From contig JAIQZR010000147.1 in NCBI GenBank assembly GCA_021777035.1, positions 1 through 64,000 of the forward strand: a stretch of DNA of 64,000 nt. Reading direction: 5' to 3'. Below are positions 1-8,176 of this stretch, piece after piece. Every line of letters begins with the position of its first letter. Position 1 is the stretch's first letter. The notes beneath the pieces were generated by a model that was not told the DNA's origin, did not search any database, and saw only the letters and a list, made by a program, of their open reading frames with translations. The position numbers and the translations under genes were made by a program. Source of the stretch: Candidatus Scalindua sp. (lineage in GTDB: Bacteria; Planctomycetota; Brocadiia; Brocadiales; Scalinduaceae).

Positions 1-1227
1 ATCGATAATACCCCTTTCTACATATTCCTGCCATAGAGGAGTTCCACGGTAAACACATAATCGACTAAAGCTAAATGTGTCGAGTTTAAGCCGGACGGCA
101 AATCGAAAACTCTCCAGAATGTCTTTAACGGTTTCATCTGGCGATCCGATCAGGAAAAACCCATGCGCAGTTTCAATTCCGTCTTTTTTGGCCTGTTTTA
201 CGGCATATTCTATCTGTTCAATAGTCTGGCCCTTTTTCAGGCGGTTGAGTACTTTCTGTGTTCCGGCTTCAACACCAAAGGCAAGAAAAGTACAGTTAGC
301 CTTTACCATCAATGGCAATTCCTCAACAGCAAGCGAATCAACTCTGCCCTCGCACCCCCAATGAAACTCCAGTTTTTTGTCAATGATACCGTTACAAATG
401 GCCTCTATGCGTTTACGTTGCATCAGGAAATGGTCGTCGGTCAGGTAGATTGACCTGTAGCCGTCATCATTCAACTGCTGCATTTCTCCCAGAACGTACT
501 CCGGTGAGCGGCTCCTCCACTTGCCCCTTGCAAGGGATGGAATATCACAATAAATACATTGGAAAGGGCAGCCGCGTGTGGTTTGCATGGTACAAAAACG
601 ATCGAGAGAAAGAACCGCTGGCGCATCCATTGGCATCGATTCGATATATTCTATCGGTAAGCTTTTACGATCAGGATAAGGAAACTGGTCAAGATCCCTG
701 ATCAGGGGGCGGTCAGGGTTATGAACCACTTCATCATTGGATCGCCAAGTAAGACCGCCGACTATTTTCAAATTATCCAGGTTGTCGAGGTAATCGGGAA
801 GCAGCTCTTCACCTTCCCCCCTGCCAACACAATCAATATATGGCGCATCGTTCAGGATCTTAACAGCATTCACTGTTGCAAAAGCTCCTCCGACAATAAT
901 TGGTGTTTTTGGCGCCGCCTTCTTCAGCCTTTGCGCCATACTCTTCATAAGGAGGTACGCAGTAGTTGAAAGAAATGAAAGGACAATTATATCAGGTTTT
1001 TCATCTTTCACGGCCAGCTCGATATGCTCTTCTTTCATCTGTGGATGGCAGGTGTCAAACATGGTTACCTCGTGTCCGTGGTTGCGGATAACCGGTGCCA
1101 ATGTCTGAATGCCAAGTGGCGGGAAAGCCATCACCTCAATACGGTCGCTGTTACCCGATCTCCTGAGTTTTTCAGGAAGAATATTGTAGTAGTCCTCGTC
1201 CCGGATGTATATGAGATAAATCTTCAT
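1..1227 (-). CDS. B12-binding radical SAM protein (3' end outside the window)
   Basis: Reading leftward from an ATG at 1227, 409 codons are open to the window edge. The N-terminal part (about residues 35-170) resembles a cobalamin-binding Rossmann domain, with a GxGEGEELLP-like stretch near residue 137. A radical SAM cluster motif C-x3-C-x2-C lies at residues 220, 224 and 227 (CPFQCIYC), followed by an EAGTQ-like SAM-binding segment. Enzymes of this architecture carry out radical methylations, cyclisations or other lipid and cofactor chemistry; the substrate cannot be read here. No strong ribosome-binding site precedes the ATG. The C-terminus is missing because the window ends. Confidence 0.85.
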   Translation of the reverse strand, partial: MKIYLIYIRDEDYYNILPEKLRRSGNSDRIEVMAFPPLGIQTLAPVIRNHGHEVTMFDTCHPQMKEEHIELAVKDEKPDIIVLSFLSTTAYLLMKSMAQRLKKAAPKTPIIVGGAFATVNAVKILNDAPYIDCVGRGEGEELLPDYLDNLDNLKIVGGLTWRSNDEVVHNPDRPLIRDLDQFPYPDRKSLPIEYIESMPMDAPAVLSLDRFCTMQTTRGCPFQCIYCDIPSLARGKWRSRSPEYVLGEMQQLNDDGYRSIYLTDDHFLMQRKRIEAICNGIIDKKLEFHWGCEGRVDSLAVEELPLMVKANCTFLAFGVEAGTQKVLNRLKKGQTIEQIEYAVKQAKKDGIETAHGFFLIGSPDETVKDILESFRFAVRLKLDTFSFSRLCVYRGTPLWQEYVERGIID

Positions 1228-1785
1228 AGACTAATTTTTTGATTTAAAGATGATAAAAGTAGGCAAAAAGCAAAAACCATGAAAAAACTTCTGATACTTC
1301 TAACTTTGGCAAGCAGAAGCCTCTCGCAAATTTCCAATGCCTAACGTAGCCCTACTCCACATGGCCTGACCCTTCCTACTTCTCCTCTATCCTTTAACTA
1401 TCAAACAAGTATGTCCTTTTAAATCAATTAGTCAAGAAGATTACAGCTTATATTTCCCCTATTTATCGAGGGGCTTAAAGAGATAACATCCCTAATTGGG
1501 TCTCCCGGTGCATCTGTAAAAATCGCTGATGAAGCATTGGGTATGATATAAACTAAATTTTTTGGTGAGTTTCATGTTGCAAAACAACCCCACTCTTTTA
1601 TAATGTCCCTAGACAGGAGGTCGCTACAGATCACTTAACCACATTTTAAATATCTTCAAAAAGAGTTGTTTTATAAAAAGTAAGGCTTTTAATATACATT
1701 TATAAGCACGGGTATTTTCCACAATAGTATTTGCTTTTCAAAAAAAAGGAACTAGGTCTATTGTCCGATAATAAAGGTAAATGTA
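1228..1785. other. Intergenic region before the restriction operon, with a possible gene remnant
   Basis: No intact gene is visible. A short plus-strand open stretch ending in TAA at 1549-1551 has gene-like residue choice (PLFIEGLKEI, then SPGASVKIADEALGMI) but no start codon and may be a decayed 3' end. The last 100 bases are AT-rich and carry the upstream signals of the operon, including AAAGG about nine bases before the ATG at 1786. Confidence 0.35.
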
Positions 1786-3642
1786 ATGGATGGAAAATCA
1801 TTTAATATAACCGAAGAAAAGCTGGATAAGCTTAAAGTAATTATTCCCGAAGCATTTACGGAAGGCAAGGTCGACTGGGAAAAACTGAAGGCTGCCCTGG
1901 GTGAGGATATAGAATTCAGGAATGAGCGCTATGTCTTGAACTGGGCCGGTAAATCTGACGCGTTCAGAGTGCTTCAATCTCCAACCACTGCCACACTCGT
2001 CCCCTGCGAGAAAGAATCCGTCAATTTTGATACCTCAGATAATATCTTTATTGAGGGTGAAAATCTCGAAGTCCTGAAGATCCTCCAGAAATCCTACTTC
2101 GGCAAGATTAAGATGATTTACATTGATCCTCCTTATAATACCGGTAATGACACCTTTATCTATCCCGATAAGTTCTCCGAGACCAAAGGGGAATATTTAA
2201 ACAGGATCGGTGACAAGGATGAAACCGGATTTATGACCCGTGAAGGGTTGTTCCGCAAAAACTCTAAAGATAGCGGCCATTATCACTCCAACTGGCTTTC
2301 GATGATGTACCCGAGGTTGTTTCTGGCAAGGAATCTATTGCGGGATGATGGCGTGATTTTTGTCTCTATTGATGATAATGAAGTGCATAACCTGAGGCTT
2401 CTGATGAATGAGGTGTTTGGTGAGGAAAACTTTGTGGCAAATATTGTTTGGCAAAAGAAATATGCTGCAACAAATGATGCAAAAGGCTTTTCAGCTATGC
2501 ATGACCATATCGTTACTTACCAAAAAACAGAAAATTTCGGAAGAAATTTGTTCCCAAGAACAGTAGAACAAAACAAACCATATAAAAATGATGATGGTGA
2601 TGGCAAAGGATTGTGGCGTTCGGATAATCTTTTGGTAAAAAGCTTTAGCCCATCTGGCGTTTTTGCAATTAAAAACCCAAAAACGAATAAAGAATTTTTT
2701 CCTCCAGAAGGTAGTTGCTGGCGAGGAAATAAAAATACAATTAAAAAATGGTTAGACGAAGGAAGAATTTTTTTTGGCAAAGATGGTAATGGTGCTCCAC
2801 AATTAAAACGATATTTAAATGAAGTCCAAAAAGGACGGGTGCCAACAACATGGTGGCCATTTTCTGAAGCAGGTCATAATGATGCAGCAAACAAAGAATT
2901 GAAATCTCTTTTCAAATCTAAAGCTCCTTTTGACACACCTAAGCCAACAACTTTAATTAAACAAATGATAAAAATAGGTTCTAACGACAACAGTATTGTT
3001 CTCGATTTTTTCTCAGGTTCCTGTACTACCTCCCATGCCGTACTTGACATAAACAAACAAGACGGTGGAAACCGCAAATTTATCTGTGTCCAACTTCCAG
3101 AAAAATGCGAAGAAAAATCAGACGCTTTTAAGGCGGGCTACAAAACTATTGCCGATATCGGTAAAGAGCGTATTCGGCGGGTAATAAAGAAGATCAAGGA
3201 AGATCAGGACGGAAAGCTTGATCTGGACGGAAACATAAGTAAACAGGATTTAGGCTTCAAAGTTTTGAAACTCAGGCAATCCAACTTCAAGATATGGCGT
3301 ACCGGGGTTGAGAACGAAGAGCAGCTTATTAAACAGCTGCAAAAACATCTTGAGCCGCTGGATGAACATGCCAAAACAGAAAATGTTTTATATGAACTGC
3401 TTCTCAAATCCGGCAAGCCCCTTACTTCAAAGATTATCAGGGGAAACGGATATTTTCTGGTAAATGACGATGAACTAATTCTGATCCTCGAAAAAATCAA
3501 TGAAAAGATTATCAAAACGGTTATAGCAGAAAAGCCGGAGAAGGTTATCACGCTTGACCGCTTATTTAAAAACAATGACCAGTTAAAGACCAATACCGCG
3601 TTACAGATGAAGGACGCAGAGATTGATTTCAGGGTGGTGTGA
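1786..3642 (+). CDS. mod: Type III restriction-modification DNA adenine methyltransferase (Mod)
   Basis: This is a 618-residue beta-class N6-adenine methyltransferase. The catalytic DPPYNTG motif starts at D114. The SAM-binding motif comes later, at 407-415, as DFFSGSCTT, with Cys in place of the usual second Gly of FxGSGTT. Between them lies the target-recognition region (about 220-400), visibly more AT-rich than the flanks. Mod binds the asymmetric target, methylates one strand and forms the complex with Res. It opens a five-gene operon, with AAAGG nine bases before its ATG and a 4-base GTGA overlap with the next gene. Res lies at the far end, an unusual distance for a mod-res pair. Confidence 0.93.
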   Translation: MDGKSFNITEEKLDKLKVIIPEAFTEGKVDWEKLKAALGEDIEFRNERYVLNWAGKSDAFRVLQSPTTATLVPCEKESVNFDTSDNIFIEGENLEVLKILQKSYFGKIKMIYIDPPYNTGNDTFIYPDKFSETKGEYLNRIGDKDETGFMTREGLFRKNSKDSGHYHSNWLSMMYPRLFLARNLLRDDGVIFVSIDDNEVHNLRLLMNEVFGEENFVANIVWQKKYAATNDAKGFSAMHDHIVTYQKTENFGRNLFPRTVEQNKPYKNDDGDGKGLWRSDNLLVKSFSPSGVFAIKNPKTNKEFFPPEGSCWRGNKNTIKKWLDEGRIFFGKDGNGAPQLKRYLNEVQKGRVPTTWWPFSEAGHNDAANKELKSLFKSKAPFDTPKPTTLIKQMIKIGSNDNSIVLDFFSGSCTTSHAVLDINKQDGGNRKFICVQLPEKCEEKSDAFKAGYKTIADIGKERIRRVIKKIKEDQDGKLDLDGNISKQDLGFKVLKLRQSNFKIWRTGVENEEQLIKQLQKHLEPLDEHAKTENVLYELLLKSGKPLTSKIIRGNGYFLVNDDELILILEKINEKIIKTVIAEKPEKVITLDRLFKNNDQLKTNTALQMKDAEIDFRVV

Positions 3643-6600
3643 ATATGAAAAAACTGAATCAGATATTTAAACGCCTGGAAATGAACAGGCAGAATGGCCT
3701 GTATATAACTGCTGAGCACAAGTGGCATGGTATCCTACCTCCACGGCTTGTTTGGTTGATAGAGGAGAAATTAAAGCCAATAGCATTTTTCTGCCTTGAA
3801 AACAAACCGCTTGTCTTGTTTTATGATTCACCTGCAAACAAAAAGGAACTCTTTAAAGCTATCTGGAATTTTAACGAATCACCGGTTGTTATTATTAATG
3901 AATCTGATTCAGTAGAAATTTTTAATGGTTTTTCATACTTTAAAGAGGAATCTACCCTAGAGAAACTAGAAAATGAGGAGAATCTCGATAATTTTTCCTA
4001 TTTTGAACTGGTAACCGGAAAATCTTTAGAGAAATATCACCGTGAACTGAAATACCAGAGCAGAGTAGATTATCATCTTCTTGAAAATATTCGTGACGCA
4101 CGAGATATTCTTAAAGAAGAACATGACATTGAGGATTTTCTTGCAAATACGCTTATAGGAAAGTGTATATTTGTGCGATATTTGATAGACCGGAAAGTAA
4201 AAATAAGGTTTGATGGCAAATTACGGAAAAGGAAAAATGCAGATTTTTGTAAACTACTGAGTGACAAAAAAAGAGCAATCAAGTTCTTCAAATATCTGCA
4301 AAATCATTTTAATGGTGAAGCATTTCTGGTTAATGACAGTGAATTGCACAGCGTTTCTCAAAAGGCATTTGATGTATTAAGACATCTTTTGGAAGGAACA
4401 GACTTAAAGAGTGGACAAAGATCACTGTTTGATATCTATGATTTTTCTATTATTCCCGTCAAATTTATAAGTAATGTATATGAGCATTTTATAGGAGCAG
4501 AAACACAGGCTCAAAAAGGCGCTTATTATACACCGGTTTTCCTGGTGGAATATATTCTGTCCGAGACGGTTGAAAATTATTTCAATGATAGCCCGGACAA
4601 ATATAATTGTAAAGTTCTTGATCCCGCATGCGGTTCCGGTATTTTTTTGGTTGAAGCATTAAGGCGTATTATAGAGCACTATTTGAGTCTGAATAATGAG
4701 AGAATTACAAAGAAAGTATTAAGAAGACTTGCCGAAGACAATATATTTGGAATAGACCATGATGAAAATGCTATAAATGTGGCAATCTTTTCGGTATACT
4801 TGGCTTTACTCGATTATTTAAAGGATCCAAAGGACATCGAAAATTTTACCTTCCCGAAACTAAGAGAAAACGGAAATTTCCATGATAAAAATTTCTTTGA
4901 TCTTGAAGCAGAATTTAATAAGGAATTTTCAAAAATTAGTTTTGATTTTATTGTTGGCAATCCTCCCTGGAAACGCGGAAGTTCCTCTGATGCACGGTTT
5001 GTGAAATATATTGATAAAAGGAAAAGAAAAGAAAAAGAATTAAACACCGAGAAAGATACACCAGAAATTGCAATCAGTAACAAAGAAATTGCACAGGCGT
5101 TCTTATTGAGAGCCAGTGATTTTTGTAGTGAACAAACCAAATGCGCATTGATAGTTACCAGTAAAACTCTCTATAATCTCAATGCAAACAAATTTAGAAT
5201 CTATTTCTTACATAATTACTATCTAGACAAAGTTCTTGAACTTGCACCTGTCAGAAGAGAAATTTTTGATAAATCAAATGATCCTTCTATTGCACCTGCA
5301 GCAATTCTGTTTTTTCGATATGCTCATGGAACCCAAACCGACACCAATGTACTGATCCACTTAGCTTTAAAACCAAACCGGATCTTTTCTTTGTTTAAGA
5401 TTTTTGTGCTTCAAAGGCCGGACATAAAGAAAGTCGTACAAAAAAGACTTATGGATCATGACTGGCTCTGGAAAGTGCTGGTTTACGGCAGCTATTTGGA
5501 TTTTAACTTTATCAACAGGTTGAAAGAAGAGTATAAGACTATCGGGGATGATATTTATGATGAAAGCCGTTTTTTAGTTAAACAAGGGTTAAAAAGAAAA
5601 GACGGTGACAAAAAAATATGTGTAAAGGAAATAATCGGTTGGAATTATTTAGATAAAGATAAAAAGGAATTAAAACAATTTTATATTTCTCCGAATCATG
5701 AAAAATGGCAACTATCTGAAGTAGGTTATATTTATAGAGAAAACGATTCGGTTGTCCTGGATGTATTTAAACCTCCATCTTTGTTAGTTTCAGACGCTGT
5801 TAATAATAAATTTCAATCCGTTACGGCACTATCTCTATCCAAGCTAATATTTACTGATAAAACAACTGCTATAAAAGCATATAAAAAGAAAGATATTAAA
5901 TATCTAAAAAGCATTTCAGGTTTATTAAATCTTGATTTTTGTGCGTATTATCTGCTTCAAACTGGTTCTAACATTGGAATTGAACGTGAACAGGTCCATG
6001 ATGTTGAAAAGTTCAGCCTTCCCTATGTTGATAATCCTAATTTTGCTGAATTAGTCGAAAAAATTGAAATAATCAATAAAAAGCGGTATGAAACAAAATT
6101 ATTAAGCCCAGACATTGATATATTAGAACGTGAAAAACAGTGCCTAGTTGATGAACTAAATGAGGAAATATTCAAAGGTTTTGATCTCGATGAACAGGAG
6201 CTTGCCCTCGTTGATTACGCCGTGAATGTTACCATCCCTATGATTACGAGGCATAGGGGATACGAAAGAGAACTTTTCTCTCCCCTTCCTTTTAGAGATA
6301 AATTGTTAGAAAAGTATATAAAAGTATTTCTTTCCCGTTTTGAAGCATCATTCAGAGAAAAGCATCTTAGAGCGGAGATATGGCATACCGGCAATATTGT
6401 TGGAATTTTTTTTAATGTTGTTCCAAACAATTCCTCTGATAAGCAGGTAATTGAGTGGCGGGAGAAGACAAATAAAAAGTTATTGAATAAAATTGTGTCA
6501 TTAGGCACTGAAAAAGTTACGAAAGATTTATTTATTCAAAAAGATATTCGTGGATTCGAGAAAAAGGGTTTTTATATAATAAAACCTAACGAAAAAAGAC

Positions 6601-6686
6601 TCTGGCATAAAGCAATGGGTTATCTTGACGTAGACAAATTTATGGACGCTATACTCAAGGCAGGTAAAGAGGAATATAATGGATAA
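3639..6686 (+). CDS. Eco57I-like class I N6-adenine DNA methyltransferase
   Basis: This is a 1015-residue protein with a gamma-type adenine methyltransferase core: a GAYYTP segment, SAM motif I DPACGSG near 328, a GIDHDE acidic motif, and the catalytic NPPW near 441. About 300 residues precede the core, and about 500 follow it, the likely target-recognition region. Length and order resemble type IIG enzymes or PglX-like proteins, but I see no clear PD-(D/E)XK nuclease motif in the N-terminal part. The start is GTG at 3639 overlapping the mod stop, or ATG at 3645. The gene sits inside a mod...res operon, giving two different DNA methyltransferases in one transcription unit. Base composition is more AT-rich than mod and res. 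Confidence 0.85.
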   Translation: MNMKKLNQIFKRLEMNRQNGLYITAEHKWHGILPPRLVWLIEEKLKPIAFFCLENKPLVLFYDSPANKKELFKAIWNFNESPVVIINESDSVEIFNGFSYFKEESTLEKLENEENLDNFSYFELVTGKSLEKYHRELKYQSRVDYHLLENIRDARDILKEEHDIEDFLANTLIGKCIFVRYLIDRKVKIRFDGKLRKRKNADFCKLLSDKKRAIKFFKYLQNHFNGEAFLVNDSELHSVSQKAFDVLRHLLEGTDLKSGQRSLFDIYDFSIIPVKFISNVYEHFIGAETQAQKGAYYTPVFLVEYILSETVENYFNDSPDKYNCKVLDPACGSGIFLVEALRRIIEHYLSLNNERITKKVLRRLAEDNIFGIDHDENAINVAIFSVYLALLDYLKDPKDIENFTFPKLRENGNFHDKNFFDLEAEFNKEFSKISFDFIVGNPPWKRGSSSDARFVKYIDKRKRKEKELNTEKDTPEIAISNKEIAQAFLLRASDFCSEQTKCALIVTSKTLYNLNANKFRIYFLHNYYLDKVLELAPVRREIFDKSNDPSIAPAAILFFRYAHGTQTDTNVLIHLALKPNRIFSLFKIFVLQRPDIKKVVQKRLMDHDWLWKVLVYGSYLDFNFINRLKEEYKTIGDDIYDESRFLVKQGLKRKDGDKKICVKEIIGWNYLDKDKKELKQFYISPNHEKWQLSEVGYIYRENDSVVLDVFKPPSLLVSDAVNNKFQSVTALSLSKLIFTDKTTAIKAYKKKDIKYLKSISGLLNLDFCAYYLLQTGSNIGIEREQVHDVEKFSLPYVDNPNFAELVEKIEIINKKRYETKLLSPDIDILEREKQCLVDELNEEIFKGFDLDEQELALVDYAVNVTIPMITRHRGYERELFSPLPFRDKLLEKYIKVFLSRFEASFREKHLRAEIWHTGNIVGIFFNVVPNNSSDKQVIEWREKTNKKLLNKIVSLGTEKVTKDLFIQKDIRGFEKKGFYIIKPNEKRLWHKAMGYLDVDKFMDAILKAGKEEYNG

Positions 6687-7344
6687 TCTGAATGCCTTTG
6701 ATTTTCAATATAGAAATGAACCCTATGAGCTTGAGTTTGAAAAAATTCTTAATGGAATTACCGCTTGTTATAGAATGATGATCAAAGATAACGTTACGGT
6801 GCCGTCAAATGATGAAAACAGAATAAGAGATATTCTGCTGTTGGATTATATTAGAAAGATAAAAAATAAAGTCAATTTAACAAATTATCGCTTTGATAGA
6901 GAAATTTCGGAAGATACCACTAAAGGGAGAGTTGATATCAGAATAATATCAATAAATGATTTTAAGATTGATGAAGCATATTATACCATTGAATGTAAAA
7001 GGTTAGACAATCGAAAGCCAACAGGAACTTCAGGTTTAAATGGAAAATATATTAACGAAGGAATAATGAGATTTATTAATGAATATTATTCATCCTACTA
7101 CGGCGTGAATGGTATGATTGGCTTTGTGGTTGGAAAAATGAATATCGATAACAATACTAAAAGTATAAACGAATTATTAACCAATAATTTCAAAACTGCA
7201 AATACCCAAAAAAAACTAACACATGTTGATTTTATTAAAAAGTTCAAACATTCATATTATTCTATTCACAAAGATATCAAAGATAAGAAGATTAAACTCT
7301 ATCACCTGATGTTCGATTTCTCGGCAAATTTAAAGAGTAAATAA
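6679..7344 (+). CDS. Small PD-(D/E)XK nuclease-like protein of the restriction operon
   Basis: This 221-residue protein starts at an ATG overlapping the end of the methyltransferase gene by 8 bases. The segment GRVDIRI followed by YYTIECKRL gives D86, E105 and K107, the spacing and beta-strand setting of a PD-(D/E)XK active site (D-x18-E-x-K). No other domain is recognised; the C-terminal 80 residues are Lys-rich and mixed. Its position between the second methyltransferase and the DUF1828 gene suggests it supplies a cleavage or DNA-binding activity for that methyltransferase. The nuclease reading is inferred from the motif only; a catalytically dead accessory fold is the alternative. Confidence 0.6.
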   Translation: MDNLNAFDFQYRNEPYELEFEKILNGITACYRMMIKDNVTVPSNDENRIRDILLLDYIRKIKNKVNLTNYRFDREISEDTTKGRVDIRIISINDFKIDEAYYTIECKRLDNRKPTGTSGLNGKYINEGIMRFINEYYSSYYGVNGMIGFVVGKMNIDNNTKSINELLTNNFKTANTQKKLTHVDFIKKFKHSYYSIHKDIKDKKIKLYHLMFDFSANLKSK

Positions 7345-7357
7345 TTGAGATACCACT

Positions 7358-8176
7358 TTGATCCAATTCAACAGTATAAGCCTTGATATGAGTATAAAGC
7401 AGTTAGAAATACAAAACAAATTAAGAAAAGTTGTTTCCTGTGAAATATCATTATTAGAAGAGGGAATTGACCGTTTCCGTGTTTTCACACCCTTTGAATT
7501 TGAAGACGGAGACCACTTTTCAATCGTACTCAAGAAAAATGGCGAGTATTGGATATTCAGTGATGAAGCACACACAATCATGCATATGAGCTATGACATG
7601 GATATTTCCGTACTTAAAAAAGGAAGTCGACAGAAAATTATTACTAATACTCTCTTAAATTTCGGAATAGATGAAAATAACGGGACGTTATCAATAAAAG
7701 CTAAAGAGGAAAATCTTGGAAACGCTTTTTATAATTTTGTTCAAGCCTTAGTCAAGATAACAGACTTGTCCTACCTGAGCAAAGAACATGTCCGTTCAAC
7801 ATTTTATGAGGATTTCAGATCACTGTTAAGTGAAAATGTAGAACCGGATCGTTTGGCATTTGACTATACACACCCTGAACATGACAAAGAAGGAAAATAT
7901 GTTGTTGATTGCCGTATAAATGGGACGTCCAAGCCTGTCTACCTCTTTGCCATTCCCAACAACAGTAAATGCAAAGATGTGATGATCTCAATGTACCAGT
8001 TTGAACGCTGGGGGGTTAGATATAACTCAGTTTCAATATTTGAAGATCAGGAAAATATAAATCGGCGTGTACTCGCAAAATTCAGTGATATCGGAGAGAA
8101 ACAATTTTCTTCTCTGCTTTCCAACAAGGAACGCATCAGGAAATATCTATCTGAACAAATTGAAGATATCTCATGA
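7358..8176 (+). CDS. DUF1828/DUF1829 domain protein
   Basis: This 272-residue protein resembles the DUF1828 (about residues 35-115; key segment GDHFSIVLKKNGEYWIFSDE) plus DUF1829 (about 150-260) architecture seen in small accessory genes of bacterial and phage islands, whose function is not established. The start is either TTG at 7358 or, in the same frame, ATG at 7388; neither has a clear Shine-Dalgarno sequence. It overlaps the Res gene by ATGA, so the two are probably translationally coupled. In this operon it may regulate or assemble the restriction complex. Confidence 0.65.
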   Translation: MIQFNSISLDMSIKQLEIQNKLRKVVSCEISLLEEGIDRFRVFTPFEFEDGDHFSIVLKKNGEYWIFSDEAHTIMHMSYDMDISVLKKGSRQKIITNTLLNFGIDENNGTLSIKAKEENLGNAFYNFVQALVKITDLSYLSKEHVRSTFYEDFRSLLSENVEPDRLAFDYTHPEHDKEGKYVVDCRINGTSKPVYLFAIPNNSKCKDVMISMYQFERWGVRYNSVSIFEDQENINRRVLAKFSDIGEKQFSSLLSNKERIRKYLSEQIEDIS

